The notes: generated by a model from the sequence alone, not told the origin. A stretch of DNA of 64,000 nt from Brachycybe producta (GCA_036925085.1 JAUPFP010000064.1:870885-934884); one strand, 5' to 3'. Positions 1-10,741 are shown, numbered from the stretch's first letter. Numbers and translations are program-made.

Positions 1-373
1 CTACATTTTCATAACCAATTTTCCCACATGTAGTTAGTGATTGGCGATAATGATATACATTTTAACTTCCAAGAGACTAAGGTAGTGTTTCTCAAAGTGT
101 GATACGCGAAAATCGTCGGTCAGCATACGCGCGCAATCTTTGTCATTTTCTTTTCAGCCAACTTGACATATTCATCTCTGTTTCATACCTAAATACCATT
201 TGTGTGCTTCAGTTTATGGTAAATTTAGCATTTTATGTTATGATGCTGTTGTCTTGCATTATTAGCCCAATTTGCAACAATCACTCAATGGTGGTCCGTG
301 CTGTAACTTTGAAATAATTTGCACTTCCATTAGTGTTTCTTGTTTTTATTTATATCAGTATTTATTTTAAAAG

Positions 374-469
374 AAAAATGGATCCGATGATGGCCTGTAT
401 CAAATTCGCAGAGGTAAATGGAACCTTGGTGACGCCTTTCAAATATCAATGTGGAATGGTTCCGAGTAC
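374..469 (+). CDS. CD36-family exon (mid-loop)
   Basis: An AG acceptor lies at 372-373 and a GT donor at 470. The frame from 377 reads NGSDDGLYQIRRGKWNLGD and then MWNGSEY, which matches the family block of a glycine/aspartate-rich strand followed by W-N-G. The join to the next exon is off by one base in my reading, so the donor may be misplaced or this part of the gene damaged. Confidence 0.6.
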
Positions 470-3400
470 GTATCTAGTTTCCTCTTAAAGTTGACGTTTT
501 TAAAATAACAATGAGTTATTTTTATTATAGAAGGCTACCTGAATTTGCAGGGGATTGTGGAAGGATCAATGGAAGCGGTAATTATGACTGACCACAAATC
601 AGAGCCGTTACTTAGGCGAGGCGAGTGGGACACCAACCTCAGTGCAGAAAAAACTTAGGGGCGCAGAAATGAACAGCACTCATTCATCTACTCATATATT
701 GATTAATTATTTTTAACAGATTCTTTTATTATTGTTCTTGTTTTAATATTTTACTTCTTTTCCAATAAAATAACTAACGTACGGCCGCCCATACTGGCAA
801 GTGTGGCGCTTGTCCCCTTTCAAAAGTGAAATTTCTTATTTTATAAGAAAATTTAAATTTTTTAAGAAATTTATTTGCTCGCTTTGTTTGCAGAAATAAT
901 GCACAATGTAGTCATTTTCAAATTTAACCTTTATCACTTGCCCGGCACATCCACCCCTTTTCCATTTGAAACAACCTTGTGGGCGACCCTGGTCACCCCA
1001 ATGTTATTCTTACCTCGGGCGCAAAATTACTTATATAGTTACGGCTCTGCACAAATATACTGTACAATCAAAATGACAAAATATATTCATGTACGTGTAT
1101 AATTTTATTTCTGGATTGGTATTGAACAGATGGAACATTTTTTTCGCCACGTACAAACACTAAAGATAGAATTTATGTTTTTGTTTCCGATATATGCAGG
1201 TGAATTGAACTTCAATATTTATTTTCTTGAAATTATGATGTTTTTTTTTTGTTATAAAAATAATGTTACGTTTTTAATTCAGATCACTTTTTCTTGAGTA
1301 TTCCGACGAGACGGAATTTCGAGGCATCAAAGGATATCGCTACACGTCAACCCTTGACCTTTTTGCTGATCCGAACATGAATCCGGACAATGCTTGTTTC
1401 TGTTATCCAGGACCAGCGGATTGTATTGCAGCTGGAATTAGTAGTGTATCCCAATGCAAATTTGGTAGGTGATTGTGTCAGCACTTTTTTTTTTTAAATT
1501 AACATTGATATGGAGCCATTGTAATATATCAAAATGAAAGAAAATATTGGAATTAAACTCTGGGTTTTCTTCGTTACAGAGGAAAGCGAAAATGTTTTAA
1601 AAACTTGAAGAGTCAACTTAAAAAGTTAAATGCATTTATTATATATATATAATATCCCAGGTCTGTGTGTTTGTGTGTGTGTGTGTGTGTGGAGTAACAA
1701 AACCCATTGAAGCACGTCGGAATTTATATAAATTTGAATAAATGAACCGTTTTTTTTTTCTCAAGGTCAACTACTGTATATGTTGAACTCTTCCTTTGGA
1801 AAGTGTAGAAGGGGAGAGAGAGAGAAAAGTGGGAGGGGGTGAGGGGAAAAGGTTGGAAAGTGTAGAAGGGGAGAGAGAAAAGTGGGAGGGGTGAGGGGAA
1901 AAGGTTGGAAAGTGTAGAAGGGGAGAGAGAGAGAGAAAAGTGGGAGGGGTGACTGAAATTGAAATGAAAGGAGTAATGAAAGGAGTAAAAAAAGGAAAAA
2001 ACGACGCGCATGCGCACAATTGCCTGTGAATTTTGCTCCCGTCATTTATGACGGGTTACCCCACTAGTAATTTATATTAAACAAGAATACATTTACAGTA
2101 TATTCAATTCAATATATTTATTTATGATGTTTTTTAAAGTGTAGATCTAAACGCCTCTGAATCTCTTGATTTATTTTTCGTTTCAGGTTCAAAATGAAGA
2201 TTAACTTGACGGTATTTTCATGTTATTATCTTTCAAAACACACGTTTTATCTCGGTTTCAAAATTACCCAACTTTAAGCAGATGATGTTTTTAAATTTTT
2301 GTCTATAAAACGTTTATTTTAAAAGATATCATCAGGAGAATAACCTCAAGTGATTGAACTACTTTTACAGTTTCTAAAACACTTTCAAGTATTTCTCTCA
2401 ATTTTGCTCCTTGAAAGCCAGAGTAATCAGACTTCAGAAATGAGCTACTGTATTCGAAATCCATAATAAAAGATCCCTATATATTGAGTTATTTAAATAT
2501 ATTAACGTATGTATCTAAATATTTGTTTTAGTATTTCACGATGTTCAGATTTTAAAGAATGAAGTCAGTTTTATTTTGTTAGTTCCTCAAGTGGACTCGG
2601 TATAATTCAACTAAATAATGTATAATTAACTGGAATGCATTTATCTGAAGTCTAGACTAGGTACCAAGGATATTTTCATGCTTTTTATTTTTGAAAAATA
2701 AACATTTATGGCATTTTCAGATTTTTTTAACTTCAAAATGCCACGGTTGGTCCAAAAGTTGAAAAACTGGCTTATCTTGCAAAGTTTTTCAACTTTTTCA
2801 AATTCTAAAAACTTAAAATTTCGTCATTTTAAACTGCCATAAAAAGCTTATTTTTAAAGATAAGCATGAAAATATTTTGACTCGATTCAATAGCTATTTT
2901 AGTTTCTTAAACAATTTCAATTTTTTTCTCAAAAGTTGTTTTCAAAACGGGGAAAGTTAGGAGTTATTGTCTTTTTTTTAGGTGAAAACTCTTTTTATAG
3001 CGAAAGCAGTTCATTTTTTTATTTTATACATAGTGAAGAAATATGACGAGAATGATTTTTAAATCAAAACTAAAAACTAGAGGAGTAAACGAATGTGCGC
3101 ATATGGCTCGTATATATTTTCATAACGTTATTAAAATAACATTTTAAATGGCAGGTTTTAAAAGATGATTTCTCTTTTTTTTCATTTGAAGTACAAATTA
3201 GTTGTCAAAAAATAATTTAATTTGAATTTTATAAAATAAACATTTGTTAAATTTTTAAAATGTTTTCTTTAAAATTTTATCGTGAAAACAGAAAAAAAGC
3301 TAATAACTCTAGCTAATGAATCTTGAATTGTTTTAAATGACTTCACAAAAAACATGTACAGGCAAGTGTGGACAGCAGTAAAATTATGTTGGCCCAGCCC

Positions 3401-6400
3401 TTTTATGAGTGTCAGACCAAATATCAACCAATTAGAAATTGAAAAGGGCGGGACATGTGACATTAGACCAAGTAACAGACCAATTATAGAAATTGATGAC
3501 GCTTATAAAATGCCAACAAAATTTTTACTGCTGGGCACACTTGCCTGTCAATAATGTTCCCCAAATCAAAAATCAAATACACGATTCAATTACAAGGTCA
3601 AAAGTTTATTATTATTGTTTTTTTTCTTTCTTACAAATATGAAATGTCAGGTGCTCCTGTGTTTATTTCTCATCCTCACTTCTTAATGACTGACTATAGA
3701 ATTCGTGATGCAATTGATGGTTTAGAACCGAATTCAGAACAACACAAAACTGTCCTCGACATTGAGCCGGTGAATACGAACAAAGCACAAATACAAGAAA
3801 GAAACGTAGCACTTGAACTTCAACTAGAACTCTCAGAACAGGGTGAGCAACGAAGAAAATCATGTTTTAAGGAGTACCCTTAAACTCGTTTATGAACAAC
3901 AGGTTTGTGAACTCTTGATTATTATTTCAGCTGCAATATTTATTAAGAGAAACTAAAAAGTGTTTTAGAAACTAGAAGGGTCGCTAGCTCAATCATATTG
4001 GGAGCAATCAACGACCTATAAAGAATAGATTGGCAATTTCATAGACATCGGCGCCCCCAAACTGAGGCTACTGCAGCTACGCACCGCCATGACAGTTATA
4101 GGCAGAAAGGACAGTGATCAGCAGTCACATACATTAGGGGTCATACTAAAAGGCAGAATTTCGTTATTTCTGGGCAGGTCGCAATATTTTTATGCAGGTG
4201 AGGGTAATCGAGGGTAGGTGGGGGTACTACCTACTAAACTTAACCATTACCTGCCCGAAAAAAAAATTTCCGGAATTTTCCAAAAATTTTGAAATTTTTT
4301 GTATAGGGCAGAATGGGCAGAATTTCGTTATTTCTGGGCAGGTCACGATATTTTTGGGCAGGTGAGGGTAGGTGGGGGTACTACCTGCCAACAGTGAAAA
4401 AGCGAATGACTGTAACAGCAACAGCTAACCAAATTATTTTCAAAGGCCATTGAATAAATCACGTTTATGTACGTATTTTATTCATGTTAAATATGTGTAT
4501 TTTGGTATTTAATTGTGTGAAATAAACAATTACATTTTATTGTATTGTATTCAGTATAATTTTACGAGTAGGTTACATAAATAATGAACAAATACATTAA
4601 ATGTGCAGTTCCTTTTCTGAAAAAAAAAATAATATATGAGTTTGCTATGAGCAGCCCATAGGCAATTAAGAGCTTTTTGCCTTTTACTGTCATGGCCGCC
4701 ATAGTGTTGAATTCGCCTCAAAATGGCATCTTAACTGCCAATTTATTCTTTATAGATCGTTGGGAGCAATCATTTAAGAGTATTTTCATGTTTTTATTTT
4801 TCAAAATTTTTTATAAACAAAATTAAAAAAAAATATTGTCTACTCAAAGTTGGGTCATTTTCAAGCTCACATAAAACTGATTTTGAAGAATATCAACAAG
4901 AAAATACCCTTAAGGGATTGAGGTACCCTTCTAGTTTCTAACACACTTCATAGTTTTTTTTTAATTTTGCGCCTGAATGACAAAATAATTACAGGCAGTT
5001 GAAAACAGCCCTAAATATCCCCGTCCTTTTATGAGGAAGGGCGATTTCTATTTCTATCTCGCTCAAAAGGGAGGGGCAAATGAATTTCTTGTGCTGGTTC
5101 ATAATGCCTGTGAATAATACAGGCATGTGTAGACAGCTTCAGAATTTCTTTAACTACGCCCTTTTATGAGCGTCAGGCCAAATATGAACCAATTAGAAAA
5201 AAAATGGCATGGCATGTGACATCAGACCAATTAACAAACCAATTATTTGTGTGAATAATTAGTGTTCAAGAGGCGTTTACACTTTAAAACCACCTTATAA
5301 ACTTATGATTTGGAGCCGTGTTCTGAGTGTTGAAATTGAACTCCCAAGTGTCAACATTGTTCTTTCGCTTACTTGAGTCCAATTTTTGTTTTTTATGATT
5401 TTCGTTATACAATCGTTTTTAAGGTCGTTGATCAATTTAATATACACAGGTTACTGGCATTCCACTATCAATTAATGCTAGGTTTCAATTAAGTCTTCGT
5501 CAGCATCCAGTGCAAGGAATTGAGTAAGTTCAAAGTTTATTTTTTTTACATTTGGGTTTATTAGCACATTATATAAATATTACATTACAATATGTACCGT
5601 ACCGTAAATAAATAACAAACTTTCATGAAAGGTTTATTTTTTAATGATATTAACATAAAATTATCCTTTTCACAGATTTATATATAATCTTTTTTAAAAA
5701 ATTGATCTGATTAAAATCAATTTTCACCTCCTATTTTGACATAATTGAAAACAAGTCAGTAGAAAACGTTTTTTTAAACAAAAATTGAAATTAATTTTAG
5801 AAAATTTTTGATGTGATCAGTTTTTTTTTAAAGACTATGGTAGGTTTATATGAAAATCTTTAAAAATGAATCCAATCAAAATTTACTTTCACCTTGAATT
5901 TTGACCTAATGGAAACAAGACATAAAAAGGAATGTTTGCAATTATGGCGACTCATTTATACTGGCGTCGCCCTTAGAAGAAGCTTTTGACGTCAGAGATT
6001 AACAAAAATTCGGATTGTTACAGTATTTTGTCGGACAAAAAGGGTTAATAAATGTTTTCAACAATTTAAATAATAGGACTCTTGGAATCTTTTCTTATTA
6101 CCTGTATTTATTAGACAGAATGACACAATTATAAATCTTTGTTAATTCAGGGCCGGACTGGCTAGTGGTTGGCCCCACCGGCTATGAAATTGTGTTGGCC
6201 CCATTTTTTAAATTTATTTATTTTTGGCCCCCATTTTCTTTTGGCCCCCAACTGACTGGCGATTGCCGGTCAGCCGGCTGGGCCAGTCCGGGCCTGTGTT
6301 AATTACTCTCCCACCATAAGCTTCTTCCAAGGGCGACTCAAGTATAGGTTTTAAAGAGTATTTGAAACAATAAGTCAAGGACATACGTGACAATGAAAAT

Positions 6401-7248
6401 ATTTTCTTTGCATTCATTTGCAATTCTGATTTGTTAACATAATTACATAATTTGAATTTTTTGCTTCTAAATATTTGAGTAATCATTTTTATTATTTATT
6501 ACACTACACATTCTTTGCTTGTTCAATTATTTAGGATACATTTTAAAACGTTGCTTAAGCAAGTTTCTTAGTTTTTATTGACGTGCTTTAGACAATGTTA
6601 AGGCCTTGTTTTAAATCTAGGGTATACTGGAGAGGGTGGGGGAGGGATAAAGTTTTATTTTATTTTTTATAAATTCTAAGTTACACATGCCTCATTGTAA
6701 GAAAACGTTTGTGACATCAGAGTGGTAAATTTACAAAAAAAAATAGGATTGTGTCGCACTTAGTCTGATGGAAAAGAGATGATAGCAAATATTCACAACA
6801 AAAGGGTTTCTGCATTCGATTATTACCCCTTTTTATCAGTCAAAAGGGCACAGGCCCAAATTTTTGTCAACCTCTCACGTCATCAGCTTCTTCTTATAGG
6901 GAAGCAAGCATACAATTGATGCAAATGAAATTCATTCATTTTTGTTTTGTTCTATTTTATGAAGTCTGTATGAAAATGCGCCGGACATTTTGTTGCCTAT
7001 TGTTTGGATTAATGAAGTAAGAGCACATGTCTGTAATAATCAATTTTAATATTTTGTTATAATAATGATTTCTTAATTTCAAGACTGGTTGTTTAGATGA
7101 CGAATTACTGGACATGCTCAACAATGAATTGTTCACTCCAAGGACTCTTGCTTATGTGGCACCAATTGTTGTGATGTCAGTTGGGGGATTTTTGACCGCC
7201 TTGTCTATCATGTGTTCAATGTATCTAATGCGACCATTTAATCAATAA
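374..7248 (+). CDS. CD36/SCARB-family class B scavenger receptor, 3' part of a spliced gene
   Basis: Seven plus-strand exons can be read: 374-469, 531-577, 1283-1464, 3651-3769, 5450-5523, 6965-7016 and 7084-7248. Together they give the second half of the extracellular loop and the C-terminal membrane anchor of a CD36-family protein. Family hallmarks seen are GIKGYRYTSTLDLFADP, a cysteine cluster (CFCYPGPADC), GAPVFISHPHF, LDIEP joined by splicing to VTGIP, and LLPIVWINE before the final hydrophobic segment. Family members sit in plasma or lysosomal membranes as two-pass glycoproteins that bind lipids, lipoproteins or other ligands. The last five exons join in consistent phase. The N-terminal half lies left of the window, and one short exon between 577 and 1283 was not found. 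I cannot choose between CD36, SCARB1 and SCARB2 orthology. Confidence 0.9.
531..577 (+). CDS. CD36-family short exon
   Basis: The exon sits between an AG acceptor ending at 530 and a GT donor at 578. Its frame from 532 reads RLPEFAGDCGRINGSG, which resembles the family block with a conserved cysteine followed by INGT/S. It ends in phase 1, whereas the exon at 1283 begins in phase 2, so an intervening exon with the usual FPPF-containing block is required between them and was not seen. Confidence 0.55.
1283..1464 (+). CDS. CD36-family exon with G-x-x-Y-R and cysteine cluster
   Basis: The acceptor is TTCAG at 1278-1282 and the donor is at 1465. It encodes the FRGIKGYRYTSTLDLF strand, NPDNACFC, and a loop ending ISSVSQCKF that leads straight into the GAPV exon. 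The cysteines match the disulphide-bonded region of the receptor ectodomain. It ends in phase 1, consistent with the next exon. Confidence 0.9.
1655..2067 (+). mobile_element. Non-autonomous Helitron, copy 1
   Basis: The segment begins TCCCAGGTCTGTG after an A. It ends with a CCCGTCATTTATGACGGG hairpin, 12 bases and CTAG before a T: the TC-start, hairpin and CTRR-end pattern of Helitrons, which insert between A and T. It holds a GT microsatellite and a purine-rich tandem repeat around 1808-1950 (GAAAGTGTAGAAGGGGAGAG units). No Rep/helicase is coded. A reverse-oriented relative is at 42003-42554. Confidence 0.75.
1808..1950 (+). repeat. Purine-rich tandem repeat inside the Helitron
   Basis: About two and a half copies of a roughly 57-bp unit containing GGAAAGTGTAGAAGGGGAGA and GTGGGAGGGGTGAGGGGAA. 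Opposite-strand reading frames across it are serine/proline/phenylalanine low complexity and not genes. Confidence 0.8.
3359..3547. mobile_element. CAGGCA-ended palindromic MITE, full copy
   Basis: It begins CAGGCAAGTGTGGACAGCAG and ends with the imperfect inverse, CTGCTGGGCACACTTGCCTG, giving inverted ends of about 27 bp. An internal segment has CCCTTTTATGAGTGTCAGACC and its inverse. Relatives are at about 4990-5110, 5120-5250 and 42044-42183. It has no coding capacity. Confidence 0.75.
3651..3769 (+). CDS. CD36-family exon with S-H-P-H-F block
   Basis: It opens with GAPVFISHPHFLMTDY and ends at LDIEP, immediately before a GT at 3770. Both blocks are diagnostic of the family. The open frame runs past the donor to 3883, but the family alignment continues in the exon at 5450, which supplies VTGIP. 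Confidence 0.92.
3909..5268. mobile_element. Long-inverted-repeat MITE interrupted by nested insertions
   Basis: The left arm (about 3909-3998) contains GTGTTTTAGAAACTAGAAGG. Its inverse (ACCCTTCTAGTTTCTAACAC) is in the right arm around 4920-4950, continuing to a CAAGAGGCGTTTACACTTTAAA end near 5268. A compact relative, without nested insertions, is at 41635-41918. The gap between the arms holds the element at 4011-4760, and the right arm holds two CAGGCA MITE pieces. Confidence 0.6.
4011..4760. mobile_element. Nested TIR element with 12-bp flanking direct repeat
   Basis: Inverted ends are ACGACCTATAAAGAATAGAT on the left and the near-inverse ending CTTTATAGATCGT on the right. Both sides carry the identical 12-mer TGGGAGCAATCA (3999-4010 and 4761-4772), consistent with a 9- to 12-bp target duplication. 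Inside is a tandem duplication of period 164 bp (4152-4390) built on GGCAGAATTTCGTTATTTCT and GGTAGGTGGGGGTACTACCT. Confidence 0.7.
5450..5523 (+). CDS. CD36-family exon with V-T-G-I-P block
   Basis: It lies between TATACACAG ending at 5449 and a GTAAGT donor at 5524. It encodes VTGIPLSINARFQLSLRQH, the strand that follows the SHPHF/DIEP region in this family. It ends in phase 2, completing a codon with the exon at 6965. Confidence 0.9.
5955..6345. mobile_element. TIR element related to GTCGCCCTT(G/A)GAAGAAGC
   Basis: The left end, TATACTGGCGTCGCCCTTAG, and the right end, whose inverse reads TATACTTGAGTCGCCCTTGG, both continue into GAAGAAGCTT. That gives inverted ends of about 30 bp with a few mismatches. 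The hAT MITE at 6148-6296 is nested inside it. Confidence 0.6.
6148..6296. mobile_element. hAT-type MITE with 8-bp target duplication
   Basis: It starts CAGGGCCGGACTGGCT and ends AGCCGGCTGGGCCAGTCCGG followed by GCCTG. Identical 8-bp direct repeats TGTTAATT flank it (6140-6147 and 6297-6304), the expected duplication length for hAT elements. The internal 149 bp is rich in TTGGCCCC and non-coding. Confidence 0.88.
6965..7016 (+). CDS. CD36-family exon with P-I-V-W block
   Basis: This 52-bp exon encodes LYENAPDILLPIVWINE, matching the conserved P-[IVL]-[VL]-W-[IL] block shortly before the C-terminal transmembrane helix. It ends in phase 0 before GTAAGA. It is absent from the duplicated copy of this region near 27.3 kb. 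Confidence 0.9.
7084..7248 (+). CDS. CD36-family last coding exon with C-terminal transmembrane helix
   Basis: It encodes the end of the ectodomain (TGCLDDELLDMLNNELF), a hydrophobic helix (AYVAPIVVMSVGGF and onward) and a short cytoplasmic tail ending MRPFNQ-stop. A GTAAGT immediately follows the TAA at 7246-7248 and an AG acceptor lies near 7346, so a spliced 3' UTR exon is likely. Possible polyadenylation signals lie near 7590. Confidence 0.88.
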   Translation, partial: TGCLDDELLDMLNNELFTPRTLAYVAPIVVMSVGGFLTALSIMCSMYLMRPFNQ

Positions 7249-9267
7249 GTAAGTTTGAACGTTTTTTGGTTTAGTCATTGAATTTCTATTCTATAACTAA
7301 CTTCTAACTTTTCTTTTTTTCAAAGAAAAATTAAACAATTTTATCAGGTATTATGATGATACGATACCTCCACCAAAGAGGACATTACACCTAAAGCCCA
7401 CATTTAAGCTTCACTCACAAATTTCTAATTAGTTATGGGATTTTAACATTGTAACAAATCTATTTTATTGAGTTTTCCCCCAAAAGGTTTTTTTTTCTAT
7501 GTTGGGACCAAGGGTTAGAATCCTGTTGGGAAGTTTTGAGTTTAAATTGAAGTGCTGAGTTTCCTTCTTGTCGTTAAACCTACTGATTTTTAATAAAAAA
7601 AAAATTAGATATTTTTCTATACTGTTTCTTGAGCACAAACCTATTAAGGTCAGACAAAAGTAACAAATATTTTTGTTTCATGCTAATATACATTACTTTT
7701 GACAAATGGTACATTTAAGTAGAAAAAGTACAAATGTTGCACCGCTAATTTATTATGACAAAAAAAATTAACTGGTTATGCTCAACAACAGTGTAATTTT
7801 TACTGTATATACAAGTATAGTGACTATGATGTACATTTTTCATTGGCATTTTCTTATGACATCACCGAATTACAACCAAATCTAATCAACAGCATTTACA
7901 AGATGCAACATATAAATTAATTTCATCATATTAATGTACATTTTTTCAGTTTGCATTAGTTTAGTTAATGTAGACAGTGAGTTCAGACTTATAAATGTGA
8001 CAGTACTAATATTTACATTAACTTGTATAACTACATGATTTATACATTTAGATGTATAACGATAGAAAACCATTTTGATAACGAGAACTCAAAATTGGCC
8101 AGAACTGATAATGACCGGTCATTGTCAATATTGGCCAATTTCACTAGTAAAAATCCGAAAAATATATAAATTTAAAAGTTAATTTTGAGCTTTGACTGAT
8201 CACTATAAGTAACAGCCAAGACATTGTTGGTCAAAATACAATGTCTTTGGTCTACATGTATATAACTTGTATTTTGGGCAACATTGTTTTACGTTTTTCT
8301 CTGCTAATTTTTGAAGGTAAGAACTTGGAATTATTTCAGGGTTTTGACCAATTAACATTGATTTGTATATGTTAATGTGACCAGTCATTAACATATACAA
8401 GATATTTTTCTCAAAATAAATAACTAGAGTATGTTACAAACAGTTTATCTTTTCATATTTTAGCTGCATCTGGAGAAGTATTTTTTTTTACTAATTACTA
8501 AGGGATATAAGGAGTTGTTGTAAGGATTAAAGAGGGTATTGCTAAACTCACGAATTTTTGATAAAGTTTGATATATTGCATATATATTTATGAGCTAAAA
8601 GGTGTAAGTTTTAAGTCAACTTAGCAGTTTCAATGAAAGCTTACAATTAGTTAACATTGTTAAATACCGCTCTAATTTTGTATGAAACACTATTTAACAG
8701 TATGTCATTAATTTGTTTAAAATTACCATATACATTTATAAAACATCAAGTATGTTAGATGAAAACGTGCAATTAAATATCGGTTATTAATAATTATAAA
8801 AATTAAAGAATAAAATTAAGATAATAATGTATACAACATAAGTTACATAACATTAATCATACGCATAGACGAAATGAGCATTGAAAATTTTGGTGAACAA
8901 TATTTGTTAATTTGAAAATCTGTACATAATACAGTGGAGGACAATTAGATTGCAAACGTAAATGTGAGCAAACGTGTATATTGTCTTGTAGCGAAACACA
9001 AAAGATTTTTTTGCTTTTCTTAAAGTTTTCTGTTGCAAACTTAATTTTAAACTGACGACCATATTTTAAAATGTTTCTTAAAGAGACCATTACCTCTAGA
9101 AATTTCTACTTAAAATTATGAAGGCTTACCTTTTGACTGTAAAAATGTTTTATTTTTTAGCACCATTTGCGCCCCCAAACATGAATCTGGACTAAAGCAA
9201 TAAAAAGTGTACTCTTATACTCAAAAATATCGATATATCGATATTTAAGCCTTTTGCGTGTGTTGTC
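7249..9267. other. 3' flank of the CD36-family gene, no gene seen
   Basis: It holds the probable 3' UTR exon of the scavenger-receptor gene and non-coding sequence shared with the 27.6-29.3 kb duplicate. It includes a TTGGCCA...TGGCCAA inverted pair with a central ATGACCGGTCAT palindrome (about 8093-8142) and the hairpin at 8363-8400. From 9073 to 9120 is an inverted match to the end of the dispersed repeat at 17780-17970. Confidence 0.6.
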
Positions 9268-9274
9268 GCTGCAA

Positions 9275-9317
9275 AGTAGTATAGGAAAGGTCATTTCTGC
9301 GCCACTTCTTCCCATAG
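9275..9317 (+). repeat. Polinton terminal inverted repeat, left
   Basis: It begins AGTAGTATAGGAAAGGTCAT and includes the motif CATTTCTGCGCCAC (9292-9305). It is inverse to 17570-17612 with four transitions. Confidence 0.92.
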
Positions 9318-9333
9318 GTTAACATAGAGCCTC

Positions 9334-10639
9334 TTATTTCATCATGTTTTGTACCACATTCCATTGAGTGTATAGACTAGCATGAAGACATTTCTGTGCC
9401 ACCCCATTGCAATGATGATCCACTTCGATGATGGACTGGTAGATGGAATAAACGATGACATTCACCGTTGTGTTCAACGGATTTTTAAATTTCATGAGCC
9501 GTAAAGATCCATTTTTACTCAAGTTGAAATGGGATCCTGATAGAGCACTTTGGTCATTGGTGAGATCGAAGGCATAAAGAGAATAGCCGTTTTTAAATTT
9601 CTCGAACGTCACATCTACACCGTCTGTGCCATAATACTTGCGGCACGCAGAAAATAGCTGCTGATAAAGATGACCGTATTCTTTCGTACTGAAATTTGGA
9701 CTGAATTGTATTCCCGGAAACTGGGTACCATCTACCTGTAGCTCGAGAAAACTGAGATCCTTGTAATGAAAATGAAAATAATTCTTTTTTAAATTTCCAG
9801 CTTGTGCATCACTATCAACGAGTCCGATCATAATGAAACTCGGTAATATGCCGTTACAAATGTTGATGTTAATATTGTGGCCGCCGCTAGGTTCGCTGAA
9901 AGATGTGCATTTGATTCGATTGATGGGATAAATAAAATTAGACTTCAACAACTGCTCAATATGCGTTTTAACGGTAGATGGATTTGGTATCACTTTTCGT
10001 ACATAGAGGGTAGCAGATCTAATTTCCACTTTGTAATCATTTTTGTCACTATCTGGTTTCAGTAAACAAAAGGCATCTTTTTGACGAATTAATTTAATGG
10101 AGAGATCGAGCATATTAGGTAAGAGCCGCCCCTGATGAAAATTATCTCCGTGAAGACGTCCACACATATCCATAATAGTACTCGCTTTTGATCTTTCGAA
10201 GTGTTGCGCTAATCCATCCGCCGGATCAGCGGTGGATGGTTTACAATCTTTAAAGGCAGCGATGGTGTCTTTGTAGAACATTCGAGAGATAAATAAGGTT
10301 TATTCCCAGTGTTTTCACTGCATAGAAGGGTCGTTAAATAAGCTTTATATCCGTAATTGTGATCGGTGGAACTAATAATGGTATGCCCGAGAGTAACCGT
10401 AATTTCACTAAAGAGTGAAAAAAACCATTTATGGGCGTGGCTTCGCAAGTAGCATCCAATGGTTTTCCGTCCGCTTTTAAGATTCTTGCCTTCACATTCA
10501 GGTAAATATCAAAAGGATCTATGTATTCATCGGCATTTCCCATGATATTGAACTCTATCGTATTTTGGTCTTCAATGCTGTTCACCGGATGGTATTCCTT
10601 AATGCAGTCATCCCGATTACTCATTTGCGTCATGGGCAC
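9334..10639 (-). pseudogene. Polinton major capsid protein (double jelly-roll), frameshifted
   Basis: The gene runs right to left in three overlapping frames: about 10639-10334, 10448-10209 and 10281-9334. The N-terminal part has the recognisable sequence around FNIMGNADEYIDPFDIYLNV and a HSLV block. The middle and C-terminal parts continue the same family to a stop beside the terminal repeat. Proteins of this type are the hexon-like capsid subunit of Polintons and adintoviruses, and are widely annotated in animal genomes as F54H12.2-like. Two breaks (around 10334-10448 and 10209-10281) prevent expression of one full-length protein. The longest intact part is the last 315 residues, whose final codons run into subterminal repeat sequence (CATTTCTGTGCCAC at 9389-9402). 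Family assignment is from recalled family features, not a search. Confidence 0.85.
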
Positions 10640-10741
10640 GGTAAAAAATCCAACTCACAACTGATCCCGGGCCCCGAGTCATGATGTACGAGAAAGCCGC
10701 TCATGTTTATGAGATTCACAAAATTGCTAGTTTTTCTTTTT

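Larger units (their letters stand above)
6561..8960. repeat. Segmental duplication, copy 1
   Basis: This segment matches 26988-29330 in the same order and orientation, from TTGACGTGCTTTAGACAATG near 6580 to GTGGAGGACAATTAGATTGC near 8933-8952. Copy 1 contains the last two CD36-family coding exons; copy 2 does not. Only small indels and substitutions separate most of the remainder. Confidence 0.9.

Noticed and set aside
875-1102. Missing CD36-family exon (contains PFPF)
   Set aside because: There is no suitable acceptor in the needed phase, and similarity beyond a few residues is absent.
1724-2045. Overlapping Ser/Pro/Phe-rich frames on the minus strand
   Set aside because: They lie across the purine-rich tandem repeat of a Helitron. 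Three frames are open at once.
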